Positions 1 to 8,136 of a stretch of DNA of 64,000 bases are shown one piece after another. Both the position numbers and the translations under genes were made by a program. The stretch comes from Mycobacteroides salmoniphilum (GTDB lineage: Bacteria; Actinomycetota; Actinomycetes; Mycobacteriales; Mycobacteriaceae). Where the stretch lies: positions 682,001 through 746,000 of the forward strand of contig NZ_CP024633.1 of the NCBI RefSeq assembly GCF_004924335.1, in the 5' to 3' direction. How positions within the stretch are numbered: the stretch's first letter is position 1; every line of letters starts with the position of its first letter. The notes beneath the pieces are model-generated. The model searched no databases. It had not been told where the DNA came from and was given only the letters and a program-made list of their open reading frames with translations.

Positions 1-33
1 CCTACCGGTAGGACCTTCCCTCCACCGGGCCGT

Positions 34-66
34 CCTAGTATCGTTATTTCCAATATCGAAACTAGG
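34..66. promoter_or_regulatory. Imperfect inverted repeat upstream of a TetR gene (candidate operator)
   Basis: Arms at 34-43 (CCTAGTATCG) and 57-66 (CGAAACTAGG) are complementary at 9 of 10 positions. They lie 15 bp before the TetR GTG start. A separate perfect palindrome, CCTACCGGTAGG, occupies positions 1-12. TetR regulators usually bind such repeats and repress their own operon, so an autoregulatory site is a reasonable inference. The start of the upstream region is outside the window. Confidence 0.35.
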
Positions 67-80
67 GGGATGGTCGGATA

Positions 81-680
81 GTGGACAGACGCCAGGGCGG
101 ACGCCCCCGCGACCCGGACAAGGACGACGCGGTGCGCGAGACGGTGCGGCAGATGCTGGCCACCGAGGGGTATCAGGGCACCACTATCCCCGCGGTGGCG
201 CGCGCCGCCGGGATCGGTGCACCCACCATCTACCGGCGTTGGCCCACTCAGGCCGACATGGTGGAAAGCGCGATCGCCGACCGCCCCTGGCCCGCGGCGC
301 TGGCCGAGCCCGCCGAATTTGAGGACCATCTGCCTGTTGTGGTGCGATCCGTGGTCGAATACTTCGCCGACCCGGCCACCCGCGCGGCGATGCCGGGACT
401 CCTCGTTGAGTACTACCGCGAACCGAGCCGGTATGCGGGTCTGGTAGAGCGCGCCGAAACGCCTTTGCGCGAGGCATTTCGGGCAGCACACACCGAAGCT
501 GTCGCCGTCGGCCGGTGCGCGGACCAGCCGGGGGCAGACGCGCTCTTCGACACGATCGTGGGCATGGCCGTGTATCACGGCGTGCTGCGCGGCACCGCCG
601 ACGATGCGCTCGTCGAACAGATTCTTGGCATGGTGCGCGCCGCGAGTTTTATGGACCAGCGAAAAGTTAGGGAACGATGA
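81..680 (+). CDS. TetR/AcrR family transcriptional regulator
   Basis: A 199-residue one-domain repressor. The N-terminal helix-turn-helix lies at about residues 15-60 and contains TIPAVARAAGIGAPTIYRRW, the typical TetR recognition helix. The rest is the all-helical ligand and dimerisation domain, with a C-terminal part like those of TetR_C_11 proteins. The GTG start at 81 is the only good start; an ATG at 70 runs into TAG within four codons. Its last codons overlap the following SDR gene by 4 bp, so it is co-transcribed with a short-chain dehydrogenase and a crotonase and probably controls them. The ligand is unknown, but an acyl-CoA or related lipid is plausible from the neighbours. Confidence 0.88.
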   Translation: MDRRQGGRPRDPDKDDAVRETVRQMLATEGYQGTTIPAVARAAGIGAPTIYRRWPTQADMVESAIADRPWPAALAEPAEFEDHLPVVVRSVVEYFADPATRAAMPGLLVEYYREPSRYAGLVERAETPLREAFRAAHTEAVAVGRCADQPGADALFDTIVGMAVYHGVLRGTADDALVEQILGMVRAASFMDQRKVRER

Positions 681-1447
681 ACCGGGAAACCTTCTCCAGC
701 CTGTTCGACCTCACCGGGCGCACTGCGATCGTCACCGGCGGCACGCGCGGGATCGGACGCGCACTCGCTGAAGGTTATGCCTGCGCGGGCGCCAATGTCG
801 TTGTCGCAAGCCGCAAACCAGAATCTTGTGCCGAGACCGTCGAGCACCTGCGCGCGCTGGGTGGGCGAGCCCTGGGCGTGTCGACGCACACCGGTGACAT
901 CGAATCCCTGGAACACCTGGTGCAGGTCACCGTGGAGGAATTCGGCGGTATCGACATTGTGGTGAACAACGCCGCCAATGCCCTGACCGAGCCGGTCGGT
1001 GCGTTCACCGTCGACGGCTGGGATAAGTCCTTTGGGGTGAACCTGCGCGGGCCGGTCTTCCTGGTGCAGGCCGCGCTGCCGCATCTGGTGGCCAGCCAGC
1101 ACGCCGCGGTCCTCAACGTGGTCTCAGTGGGCGCCTTCATGTTTGGGCAGGGCGTCTCCATGTACTCGGCGGCCAAGGCCGCCCTCGTCTCCTACACTCG
1201 GTCCGCGGCAGCCGAGCTCGCCGCGCGGGGTGTGCGTGTCAACGCACTGGCGCCCGGCGCGATCGATACCGACATGGTGCGTAAGACACCACCCGCGGAG
1301 GTGGAACGCATGGCGAACGCCAACCACCTCAAACGGCTCGGGCTCCCCGACGAAATGGTGGGCACCGCGCTGCTTTTGACATCCGATGCGGGCAGTTACA
1401 TCACCGGCCAGACCATCATCGCCGACGGCGGGCTGGTGGCCCGATGA
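677..1447 (+). CDS. Short-chain dehydrogenase/reductase (SDR), classical type
   Basis: A 256-residue NAD(P)-dependent oxidoreductase with a complete classical SDR signature: cofactor loop TGGTRGIG at residues 20-27, NNAA at 97-100, and the catalytic tetrad Asn122, Ser150, Tyr163 and Lys167 (YSAAK). The C-terminal stretch, SYITGQTIIADGG, is the usual SDR ending. It probably oxidises or reduces a hydroxyl/keto group on a lipid or acyl-CoA. The ATG overlaps the TetR stop by 4 bp, and its own stop overlaps the crotonase start by 4 bp. The three genes therefore form one translationally coupled unit. The substrate cannot be read from the sequence. Confidence 0.9.
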   Translation: MNRETFSSLFDLTGRTAIVTGGTRGIGRALAEGYACAGANVVVASRKPESCAETVEHLRALGGRALGVSTHTGDIESLEHLVQVTVEEFGGIDIVVNNAANALTEPVGAFTVDGWDKSFGVNLRGPVFLVQAALPHLVASQHAAVLNVVSVGAFMFGQGVSMYSAAKAALVSYTRSAAAELAARGVRVNALAPGAIDTDMVRKTPPAEVERMANANHLKRLGLPDEMVGTALLLTSDAGSYITGQTIIADGGLVAR

Positions 1448-2256
1448 TCCGTACCGAGCAGCGAGAGAACGGCATCCTGGTCGTCACGATCGATCGCCCG
1501 GAGCGCCGCAACGCGTTGGATCCGCAGACCGTGGCTGAGCTGCATTCGGTGATTGAGAAGGTCGATGGCGATCCGAAGGTCCGTGTGGTGGTCCTCACCG
1601 CTGTCGGTGCCTCCTTTTGTGCCGGAGCCGATCTGAAGTCGCTGCCCACTGATTTCACCAATACCGGTGTCACCTCGACGGCCGCGCTGCTCGGTGCCAC
1701 CGACTCGGAGCTGGTCCGCACGCTTGCGGCCCAGGAGCTCATGGCCTCGCTGTTTGAACGGATTCACCGGATGCGTCAGCCGGTCATCGCGGCCGTCAAC
1801 GGGCATGCGGTCGGCGGCGGGTTCGCGTTGGCGCTGGCCTGCGATATCCGGTTCGCCTGTCCGGAAGCTTCTTTCGGGGCCGTGTTCATTCGTCACGGGG
1901 TGTCCAACTGCGATATGGGCACCAGCTATCACCTACCGCGGCTGGTGGGCGCGGCCCGCGCCGCCGAGCTGATGTTGACGGGACGGGTGTTCGGTGCCGA
2001 CGAGGCCTTGCGGATCGGCTTGATCTTCGACGTGGTGCCCGCCGAGAACCTGCTCGACGTCGCACTGGCGAAGGCCGAAGAGATCGCGGTGCACTCACCC
2101 TTGGCGGTGTGGATGACCAAGGAGACGATGTGGCAGACGGTCGATGCGCCGAGCCTGCGACATGCACTGGATCTGGAGAACAGGACCCAGGTGATGTGCA
2201 CTGCCACAGGGGAACTGCGCCGGTCCTTCGACGCATTCCGGGAGGGCCGCGCCTAG
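1444..2256 (+). CDS. Enoyl-CoA hydratase/isomerase (crotonase) family protein
   Basis: A 270-residue crotonase-fold protein. GADLKSL at 61-67 and AVNGHAVGGGFALALACDIRF from about 117 form the CoA pocket and oxyanion hole. The two acidic residues of true enoyl-CoA hydratases appear to be missing. GGGCE is GGGFA here, and the GLPE segment is replaced by FIRHGVSNCDMG (149-159). The protein may therefore catalyse another crotonase reaction, such as isomerisation, hydrolysis or C-C cleavage. It is the third gene of the TetR-SDR-crotonase operon. Its stop codon interlocks with that of a convergent TetR gene (CTAG at 2253-2256), so almost nothing separates the two opposing operons. Confidence 0.87.
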   Translation: MIRTEQRENGILVVTIDRPERRNALDPQTVAELHSVIEKVDGDPKVRVVVLTAVGASFCAGADLKSLPTDFTNTGVTSTAALLGATDSELVRTLAAQELMASLFERIHRMRQPVIAAVNGHAVGGGFALALACDIRFACPEASFGAVFIRHGVSNCDMGTSYHLPRLVGAARAAELMLTGRVFGADEALRIGLIFDVVPAENLLDVALAKAEEIAVHSPLAVWMTKETMWQTVDAPSLRHALDLENRTQVMCTATGELRRSFDAFREGRA

Positions 2257-2897
2257 TCCTCTCTGGGAGGTCCGGCCAGGATGGCGGTCACCATGTCGAC
2301 GAGCTGCGCGTTCATCTGCCGGTCGTCAAGGTAGGTGCCGCTCAAGGACATCAGACGATTGGTGTGGGGGATATCGCCGAGAACCACGCAGGTCAGCGTC
2401 ACCGCGTGGGTGACGCCAAAACGGATGGACGGCAGTGACGCGTTCGGACGTAGCCGGACGATGAGTTCCTGGAGTCGCGCGGCCTGAGGCTGGAAACTCA
2501 CGCTCATCGGAATCAACGCGGGATGGCCGCTGATGAGAAGCTTTCCCAGGGTGGAAAGCCATGCGGTTCCACCTTCTTCACCGATCTCCGCCAGCGGGAC
2601 GACGATCGCCTCGGCGATGGCGCGCAGTGTCCCGGCCTTCTCGGCGACATCCAATAACGCGAAGCGGCGAGTCTCTAGTTGGTTCAGGTACTTGTCGAGC
2701 AGCGCCTCGATGAGACGCTCCTTGGATCCGAAGTGATAGTGCACCGAGGCGACATTGGTGCCGGCCGCCGCCATGATCGCGCGCAGAGATACCGCGTCCA
2801 CACCGCGCTCGGCGAACAATCGCTCGGCGGCACCGAGCAATCGCTGATCGGTGGAATCATGGGCAATACCAGTAGGTTCTGCTGCGGTGTTGGTCAT
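2253..2897 (-). CDS. TetR/AcrR family transcriptional regulator
   Basis: A 214-residue regulator with an N-terminal helix-turn-helix (VSLRAIMAAAGTNVASVHYH, about residues 35-55) followed by a CerR-type helical ligand domain. The start is ATG at 2897. It overlaps the stop of the enoyl-CoA hydratase by 4 bp, making this the last gene of the - strand cluster that starts near 6.8 kb. A longer reading frame continues upstream, but it would run well into the hydratase gene and carries no domain. It likely represses the degradative cluster it ends. The inducer would be a CoA thioester or its precursor by analogy with KstR-type regulators; that is inference. Confidence 0.88.
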   Translation of the reverse strand: MTNTAAEPTGIAHDSTDQRLLGAAERLFAERGVDAVSLRAIMAAAGTNVASVHYHFGSKERLIEALLDKYLNQLETRRFALLDVAEKAGTLRAIAEAIVVPLAEIGEEGGTAWLSTLGKLLISGHPALIPMSVSFQPQAARLQELIVRLRPNASLPSIRFGVTHAVTLTCVVLGDIPHTNRLMSLSGTYLDDRQMNAQLVDMVTAILAGPPRED

Positions 2898-3679
2898 TGC
2901 CCGGTGAACCGTGCCTCTCGTTTCTCGCGGAACGCGGCCAATCCCTCGCGCGCGTCGGCGGAGGTAATCACCTGTCGGGTAAGCCGAGCCTCGATGGCGC
3001 GGGCATCTTCCTCGGCAATCCATCCGCTGCGCACCACTGCCTCCTTGGCGTTGCGCACGGCCAGGGGGCTGTTGCGGACTACGCGCTCGGCGAGGCTGCG
3101 CGCCTTGTCCAATGCGGTGCCCGCCGGTGCCACGTGTCCCACCAATCCGAAATGGTATGCCTCCTGGGCGGTGAGTGGCTCGCCCGTGAGGATCATCTCC
3201 ATAGCTTTGGTGTAGGGAATCTGGCGCTTGAGGCGGACCATGGACCCCGCTCCGGGCACCAGCCCGCGCTGCACTTCCGGAAGACCGAAGGTTGCGTTCT
3301 CGTCGGCAACACGGATATCGGTCTGCTGCAACATCTCACAGCCGCCGCCGAGGCACGCGCCGTTGACCGCCGCGATGAGTGGTTTGGTCAGGGTATGGGT
3401 GAGTAGCAGACCCCTGCCGATGGCGGCGGGGTCCAGTGGCGGGGCGGAGCCGTCGCGGACCATCCAGCCGTCACTGAGATCGCCCCCCACGCAGTAGGCG
3501 GCACCTGCGCCCGTCAGGATGGCAGCCCGGATGCCGTCGTCCGCGTCGATCTCGTCCCAGACCTGGGCGAACTGCCCGATCATAGTGGTGGACAGTGCAT
3601 TCCGACGATGCGGACGGTTCATGGTCACGATGACGATGGGGCCGTCACGCTCGACGAGAAGTTCTCGCTCGGTGGTCAT
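2894..3679 (-). CDS. Enoyl-CoA hydratase (crotonase family)
   Basis: A 261-residue crotonase that would hydrate a trans-2-enoyl-CoA. Both catalytic glutamates of classical hydratases are present: Glu115 in GGGCEM and Glu135 in GLPEVQRGL. The oxyanion-hole segment AAVNGACLGGG starts at about 103. This contrasts with the crotonase at 1.4 kb, which lacks both. It overlaps the thiolase-like gene upstream by 4 bp and the TetR downstream by 4 bp. With the thiolase-fold and DUF35 genes it resembles the layout of mycobacterial cholesterol and steroid side-chain clusters, where an EchA acts next to Ltp proteins. The true substrate is unknown. Confidence 0.9.
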   Translation of the reverse strand: MTTERELLVERDGPIVIVTMNRPHRRNALSTTMIGQFAQVWDEIDADDGIRAAILTGAGAAYCVGGDLSDGWMVRDGSAPPLDPAAIGRGLLLTHTLTKPLIAAVNGACLGGGCEMLQQTDIRVADENATFGLPEVQRGLVPGAGSMVRLKRQIPYTKAMEMILTGEPLTAQEAYHFGLVGHVAPAGTALDKARSLAERVVRNSPLAVRNAKEAVVRSGWIAEEDARAIEARLTRQVITSADAREGLAAFREKREARFTGQ

Positions 3680-4830
3680 GGCCTCTCGCTTCCCACTACC
3701 CAGAGCGCGTGGAACTGCGATGCTCCGCCCATGGCATGTCCTATCGCACGTCTGGCGCCGTCGACCTGATGTTCCCCTGCTAGTCCGCGCACCTGCAATG
3801 CCGCTTCGGCGAACCGAAGTAGGCCCGTCGCGCCGGTGGGGTTGCCCGAGAGCACACCGCCGGAGGGGTTGATCGGATGTGTGCCCTCGAATGCGGTGTG
3901 GCCCTCATCGACGGCGCGCCAGCCCGCCCCCTCCGGGGCCAGCCCAATGTTTTCCATCCACATCGGCTCATACCAGCTGTAGGGGATGTAGAGCTCGGAG
4001 ACGTCGACCTCGGTGGCGGGATCGGTGATTCCCGCCTCGCGGTACGCCTGCGCAGCGCACTCCTGTCCGGCGCGCGGATTCACCTCGTCGCGACCTGCGA
4101 AATGACCTGTCTCGGTGCGCCATCCGGTGCCGTGAATCCAGGCGGGTGGTCGAGGGGCATGCATGGCAAACAGCTCGGACGAAACGACGACGGCACACGA
4201 GCCATCCGATGACGGGCAGGATTCCAGGAACCGGATCGGATCCCACAGCATCGGGGAGTTGCGCACCTCCTCGACGGTGATATCGGGTTTGTGGATGTGC
4301 GCGTACGGGTTCCGGGTAGCGTTGAGGCGATGATTCACGGCGACCTGCCAGCCGATGTGCTCCGGCGCCTGCGAGCGGCGAATGTACTCGCGGATCACCG
4401 GTGCGAAATGCCCGCCCGCGCCGGCGCCCAGCTGGACGCTGAACGGCAGTGGCCGTGACAGTGCCCAGGTGAAATTTCCTTCTGACTCCTTGGAATACGC
4501 GACTACCAGTACTCTGCCGGCGAGTCCGGCCTGTACCAGGTGCGCGGCGTAGATGGCCGCGTGCCCGCCCACACTGCCGCCGGTGAACACCCGGGTGACC
4601 GGCAGACCACGCGCGCCCATCGCGTCGGCGAGGTACAGCTCGGGATTCATCACCCCGTCGAAAAGATCAGGGGTCTTGGCGAGCACGATCGCGTCGATAT
4701 CCCCGAATGTCAGCTCCGCATCGGCCAGCGCGCCGTCCACCGCCTCGCGGACCAGCGCCGCGATGCTGACCTCACGTTTCTTGGCCTGCTTGCTTTGTCC
4801 GACACCGACTACCGCAACACGGGCACTCAT
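3676..4830 (-). CDS. Thiolase-fold lipid-transfer-like protein (Ltp family)
   Basis: A 384-residue thiolase-superfamily protein of the SCP-x/Ltp type. The N-terminal half begins VAVVGVGQS. The C-terminal half carries HPINPSGGVLSGNPTGATGL (about 325-345) and the final GHAMGGASQFHALWV. The position of the nucleophilic Cys in true thiolases reads FTGGSVGG, with no Cys. Like Ltp2 of the cholesterol pathway, it may act in a retro-aldol cleavage together with a DUF35 partner rather than as a thiolase. Start chosen at ATG 4830, which overlaps the next thiolase-like gene by 4 bp. Its pairing with a second, diverged copy recalls M. tuberculosis ltp3/ltp4, from memory. Confidence 0.82.
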   Translation of the reverse strand: MSARVAVVGVGQSKQAKKREVSIAALVREAVDGALADAELTFGDIDAIVLAKTPDLFDGVMNPELYLADAMGARGLPVTRVFTGGSVGGHAAIYAAHLVQAGLAGRVLVVAYSKESEGNFTWALSRPLPFSVQLGAGAGGHFAPVIREYIRRSQAPEHIGWQVAVNHRLNATRNPYAHIHKPDITVEEVRNSPMLWDPIRFLESCPSSDGSCAVVVSSELFAMHAPRPPAWIHGTGWRTETGHFAGRDEVNPRAGQECAAQAYREAGITDPATEVDVSELYIPYSWYEPMWMENIGLAPEGAGWRAVDEGHTAFEGTHPINPSGGVLSGNPTGATGLLRFAEAALQVRGLAGEHQVDGARRAIGHAMGGASQFHALWVVGSERP

Positions 4831-5900
4831 GCGCTTGCCTCCATCAGACACACCAGGTTGTGCTGCAGTCCGGGTCCGTTGGTGGCGTGGGCCAGTGCTC
4901 GGGTGGCCCGCCCCTGCATGATGGTGCGGGCCGATTCCCCGATGCGGATCAAACCGGTGGCAGTAGCGGGCGCACCCGCCAGCGGTCCGCCGGATGGATT
5001 GACGAGTGTGTTGTTGTCGATGCCAAAGGTCTTGGTGAGCAATGGTTCCGCGTAGCTGTATTCGGTATGCAGCTCGGCGACCTCCACGTTCGAGGCTGAA
5101 AAACCGGCCATGGCGGCTGCCTTTTCGGCGGCGATCCGGGCCGAGTCGAGCACCGCGAGGTCCCGCGAGCCGGGATGGTGCGTATCCATCCGATGATCGA
5201 TTGCCCGGATCCACGCCGGTCGCCGCGCCAGGCGCCGTGCCACGTCGCCGGTGGCCAGGATGAGCACCGCCGCACCGTCACCGACCGGTGCCGCATCGTG
5301 GGGGCGCAGCGGTGCGGCGATGTACGGCTCATCCAGCAGAGTTTCGACCCCTGGAGCACCTGCCTTGAGCGCAAAGGGATTTGACAGGGCGTCGGTCAGT
5401 GATTGGTTCACCACATCGGCCATCTCGCGCTCCGTGGTGATACCGGCTTCGATGACGGCGGCAGCCTGTAGCCCGGCGATCGCATGCCGGTGCGGATGCA
5501 GGGGAGCCAGGTAATAGGGGTCCAGAGAAGAGGGAAACACCTGGTCGAGGTCGGCGGGCGGCGCTCCCCGGCCGACGCCGTAGATCAATGCGATATCGCC
5601 ATGCCCCAATTGGAGCCAGGCCCACGCCTCGTAACACGCCCACGCGGCGTCCATTTCGACGTGAGATTCCGAGATCGGTGGCCAGGCGCCAACGGCGTCG
5701 AGGGATTCGATGTACGCGAAGGTGCGGCCCTCGAAGAAGTCATGGCTACCCGATGCGTAGAAGTCGATGTCCTCGCGACGCAGCTCCACCTGTTCAAGGG
5801 CCTCGCGGACCACGGGGAGCAGGATCTCGGCCATATCATCCCGCAGATTAGCTGCGGTACAAGGTGATTGAGCATAGGAGACCACGGCGACGTCACGCAT
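4827..5900 (-). CDS. Thiolase-fold lipid-transfer-like protein, second copy
   Basis: A 357-residue thiolase-superfamily protein, clearly diverged from its downstream neighbour. The N-terminus starts MRDVAVVSYAQSP. The region that should hold the nucleophilic Cys reads EMDAAWACYEAW, a form common in Ltp-like proteins of Actinobacteria. The C-terminal half keeps NPSGGPLAGAPATATGL and ends with NGPGLQHNLVCLME. It probably forms a heteromer with the other thiolase-like subunit and with the DUF35 OB-fold proteins to cleave a CoA-activated side chain; this is inferred from the Ltp/ChsH2 precedent. The start at ATG 5900 overlaps the Zn-ribbon gene by 8 bp. Confidence 0.82.
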   Translation of the reverse strand: MRDVAVVSYAQSPCTAANLRDDMAEILLPVVREALEQVELRREDIDFYASGSHDFFEGRTFAYIESLDAVGAWPPISESHVEMDAAWACYEAWAWLQLGHGDIALIYGVGRGAPPADLDQVFPSSLDPYYLAPLHPHRHAIAGLQAAAVIEAGITTEREMADVVNQSLTDALSNPFALKAGAPGVETLLDEPYIAAPLRPHDAAPVGDGAAVLILATGDVARRLARRPAWIRAIDHRMDTHHPGSRDLAVLDSARIAAEKAAAMAGFSASNVEVAELHTEYSYAEPLLTKTFGIDNNTLVNPSGGPLAGAPATATGLIRIGESARTIMQGRATRALAHATNGPGLQHNLVCLMEASA

Positions 5901-6369
5901 GGGCGGCCTCGTTCGATACTGGGCGGAAGTAGCGGATGCTCTGCATGGTGGCACCGAGGTCCTCGTCGGACACCCAGACCGGCTCGACCGTCATACCGAT
6001 GTGTACTCCGTCCGGCTCGGTGTCCCCGATCATGTGCATGAGCCTGGTGTCAGCACCGTGCAACTGGATGTGTGCCACCGCGTACGGCGGGGTAAACACC
6101 TGCCCGGGAAAGGGGAAGCTGACGATGCAGAAGGTCTGGACCGTGCCGGTTCCCGTAAGTGGGTACGGTTCGCCCAGTTCGCTCAGGCATCGCGAACAGA
6201 ATTGCGGCGCAGGGCAGTACGCGCGTTCGCAGTCCGGGCATTGGCGTGCCAGCAGCCGTCGTTGCGCCAGTCCACGGAGGAAGACCGACCGGCCGATTCC
6301 GGCAACATACGTGTAGTCCATGTGAAACGGGCTGGCTATCGAGGTGACCGGTACGGGCAATGTGCTCAC
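5893..6369 (-). CDS. Zn-ribbon DUF35 OB-fold protein
   Basis: A 158-residue protein with a rubredoxin-like zinc ribbon at residues 44-61 (CPDC, then CSRC), followed by a DUF35 OB-fold (about 65-150, with GTVQTFCIVSFPF and a PPYAVAHIQL strand). DUF35 proteins bind acyl-CoA and act as partners of thiolase-fold enzymes, for example ChsH2 with Ltp2. The start is taken as GTG 6369, which overlaps the preceding gene's stop in GTGA. A longer frame exists upstream but lies inside that gene and has no domain. It sits directly before the two thiolase-like genes, so it is very likely their partner subunit. Confidence 0.85.
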   Translation of the reverse strand: MSTLPVPVTSIASPFHMDYTYVAGIGRSVFLRGLAQRRLLARQCPDCERAYCPAPQFCSRCLSELGEPYPLTGTGTVQTFCIVSFPFPGQVFTPPYAVAHIQLHGADTRLMHMIGDTEPDGVHIGMTVEPVWVSDEDLGATMQSIRYFRPVSNEAAHA

Positions 6370-6821
6370 GGCTGACCGATCGGTTCGAAGCAGACGATAT
6401 CGGTGATGGCGCCGACGCGGTCGGTGCGCCATCGCGGGGCGACCGGAAGTCCCGTCCTCATCACCGCGAGGTTTCCGCCGACATCGACCGCGTGAAACAT
6501 CGAGTTGGCGGTTCCGTCGATGCGGATGAGTGCCCATGCGAAACTTGTTTTGATCTCGTCGGCTGGCCGTGGAGGCACCCATGTCCATTGCAGCACAACG
6601 CCCTTCGGCTCAAGCTCCACCAACTCGCCGGTGGCGCTGGCGTCTGTCGGGTCGAATTCGAGCACCGGGCACGACACCTGGCCGTGGGTTGTCCGCACTC
6701 CGAACAGCCGCGCGTCGCGCAGACCGCCGAGGAAGGTGCCGATCTTGGGGCCGACGGTGCGTTCGAATCCGAACTCGATCGTGTAGGGAGCGCGTAGGGA
6801 TTCGGTGGATTGGTCGGTCAC
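6366..6821 (-). CDS. DUF35-type OB-fold protein without zinc ribbon
   Basis: A 151-residue protein with an OB-fold-like body (GTFLGGLRDARLFGVRT, then a GELVELEPKGVVLQWTW strand). It resembles the DUF35 C-terminal domain but has no Cys pairs for zinc. Start chosen at GTG 6821 because GGGAGGG lies 4-5 nt upstream; a start at 6896 is possible but has no comparable ribosome site. It is the first gene of the - strand cluster. Together with the next gene it adds up to about 309 residues. I recall M. tuberculosis Rv3521, next to ltp3/ltp4, as roughly 303 residues, so the pair may be a split version of one fused protein. Confidence 0.7.
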   Translation of the reverse strand: MTDQSTESLRAPYTIEFGFERTVGPKIGTFLGGLRDARLFGVRTTHGQVSCPVLEFDPTDASATGELVELEPKGVVLQWTWVPPRPADEIKTSFAWALIRIDGTANSMFHAVDVGGNLAVMRTGLPVAPRWRTDRVGAITDIVCFEPIGQP

Positions 6822-6934
6822 AGCCCTCCCGACAAGGTGTCTATCAGTTGATTCAATCGAGCGATAGGACCGTAACACGGCAGTGATGGGGGCCACAGAT
6901 CTTCGTCGACATGGGTGCGACGAGGGGGCGGCGG

Positions 6935-7897
6935 TTATCGCGGAGGGGGTGGCTTCAATGCCTTTTCGAGCTGGGGTGTCAGTTGTTCGAGGGCATAGAT
7001 CCGAGCCAGTGGGCCGCCGAGCCGGAGCGCGTCCACCACTGGGCTGTCCGCCGGGATGTAGACCGCGCGCCCCTCGGTGACCGCACGCAGGTCGGCAAGG
7101 CCACCCATGGACTTCGCCTGCTGCTCGGTGGCTCCCACCACGACCAGGAGGTCCTCGTCGGCTTTCTTCTTCAGCTCGCTATCGGGCACCGGGCCGGCGT
7201 ATCGCTGGCTCAGGAAGCCCAGACCGTCGAAAACCGCTCGGCGCGGATCGCGGAACCCCACCAGGAAGGTCCCTTGTCCGTCGGCGACCCAATCGACGAC
7301 AGCGGTTCGGTTGACCCAATGCTGGTGTCCGGTGCGTATCTGGTTGTACCGGGTGCCAACCTCCTCGGATCGCATGCGCGCCTGATCGGACTTGCCGATG
7401 GCGCGACCGATGGTGAAGAGCTGTGTATACCAAGGTGTTTCAGCACGATCGAGGCGGTCCTCCGAGACCACGGTTGGTGCGATCCGGGTCAGCCTGTCAT
7501 AGGTGGGCCTGTCGATATCGGCGCCGGTGGCCAGGATGACGTCGGGCTTGGCGGCGGCGATAGCGTCGAAATTCAGCTCCGCGCCTGAGACGACGGGGGG
7601 ATAGGAGACCTCCGGAACGACCCAGGGGTACATGGGGTACTCCGGCAGTGCGGACCGGACGCCGACGGGTTTGGTGCCCAACGACTGCACGAGGTCTTGG
7701 TCGTTCCATCCGAGTGTGACCACGCGGTTGGGCCGTGTCGGGAGGAACGCGCCGCCGTACTTGTGCGGGATGCTCAGGGGGAAGCCGTCAGGAGACAGTG
7801 TCGGAGTGGTGGCGGGTGGCGGACTGTGAGTGCGAGAGCATCCGGTGAACGCCAGCAGCATCAGGAGCGCGGCAATCACGCGTCCGGCCGTTGCCAT
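6935..7897 (-). CDS. Iron-siderophore-type ABC transporter substrate-binding lipoprotein
   Basis: A 320-residue class III periplasmic binding protein (FecB/BtuF-like). A lipoprotein signal ends in LLAFTGC, with the lipidated Cys at residue 20. The mature part has the two-lobe signature: NRVVTLGWNDQDLVQSLG near the start of lobe 1, FDAIAAAKPDVILATG at the hinge side, and a C-terminal lobe with DLLVVVGATEQQ. It would sit on the outer face of the plasma membrane and hand a ferric siderophore or similar ligand to an ABC permease. No permease or ATPase is adjacent, so it must work with components elsewhere. Start at ATG 7897, chosen for the signal peptide. Confidence 0.87.
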   Translation of the reverse strand: MATAGRVIAALLMLLAFTGCSRTHSPPPATTPTLSPDGFPLSIPHKYGGAFLPTRPNRVVTLGWNDQDLVQSLGTKPVGVRSALPEYPMYPWVVPEVSYPPVVSGAELNFDAIAAAKPDVILATGADIDRPTYDRLTRIAPTVVSEDRLDRAETPWYTQLFTIGRAIGKSDQARMRSEEVGTRYNQIRTGHQHWVNRTAVVDWVADGQGTFLVGFRDPRRAVFDGLGFLSQRYAGPVPDSELKKKADEDLLVVVGATEQQAKSMGGLADLRAVTEGRAVYIPADSPVVDALRLGGPLARIYALEQLTPQLEKALKPPPPR

Positions 7898-8136
7898 GCC
7901 GAGGAAGCTACCACCGGCCTGCGGCGATAAACGAATGTGCCCCAAATCGGCTCGGGGTGAATCGAACGAGCGGTCTCCGGGTTGCAGGCCCACCACCTGC
8001 GGGAACGCCACCAGGCGGGATGTCGTTTGCTGGACGTTGCCATTGACGCGTGGTCGGGACCTTCATACGTTTGCGCCGTTCCCAGCTCGTGCTACGGGTC
8101 AGAGCAACAGTGCAATAAGCCTGCAATAGGACACCG

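Noticed and set aside
7950..8010. GTTCGATTC on the - strand, resembling a tRNA T-loop
   Set aside because: Flanking bases do not form a 5-bp T-stem, and no acceptor or anticodon arm can be drawn.
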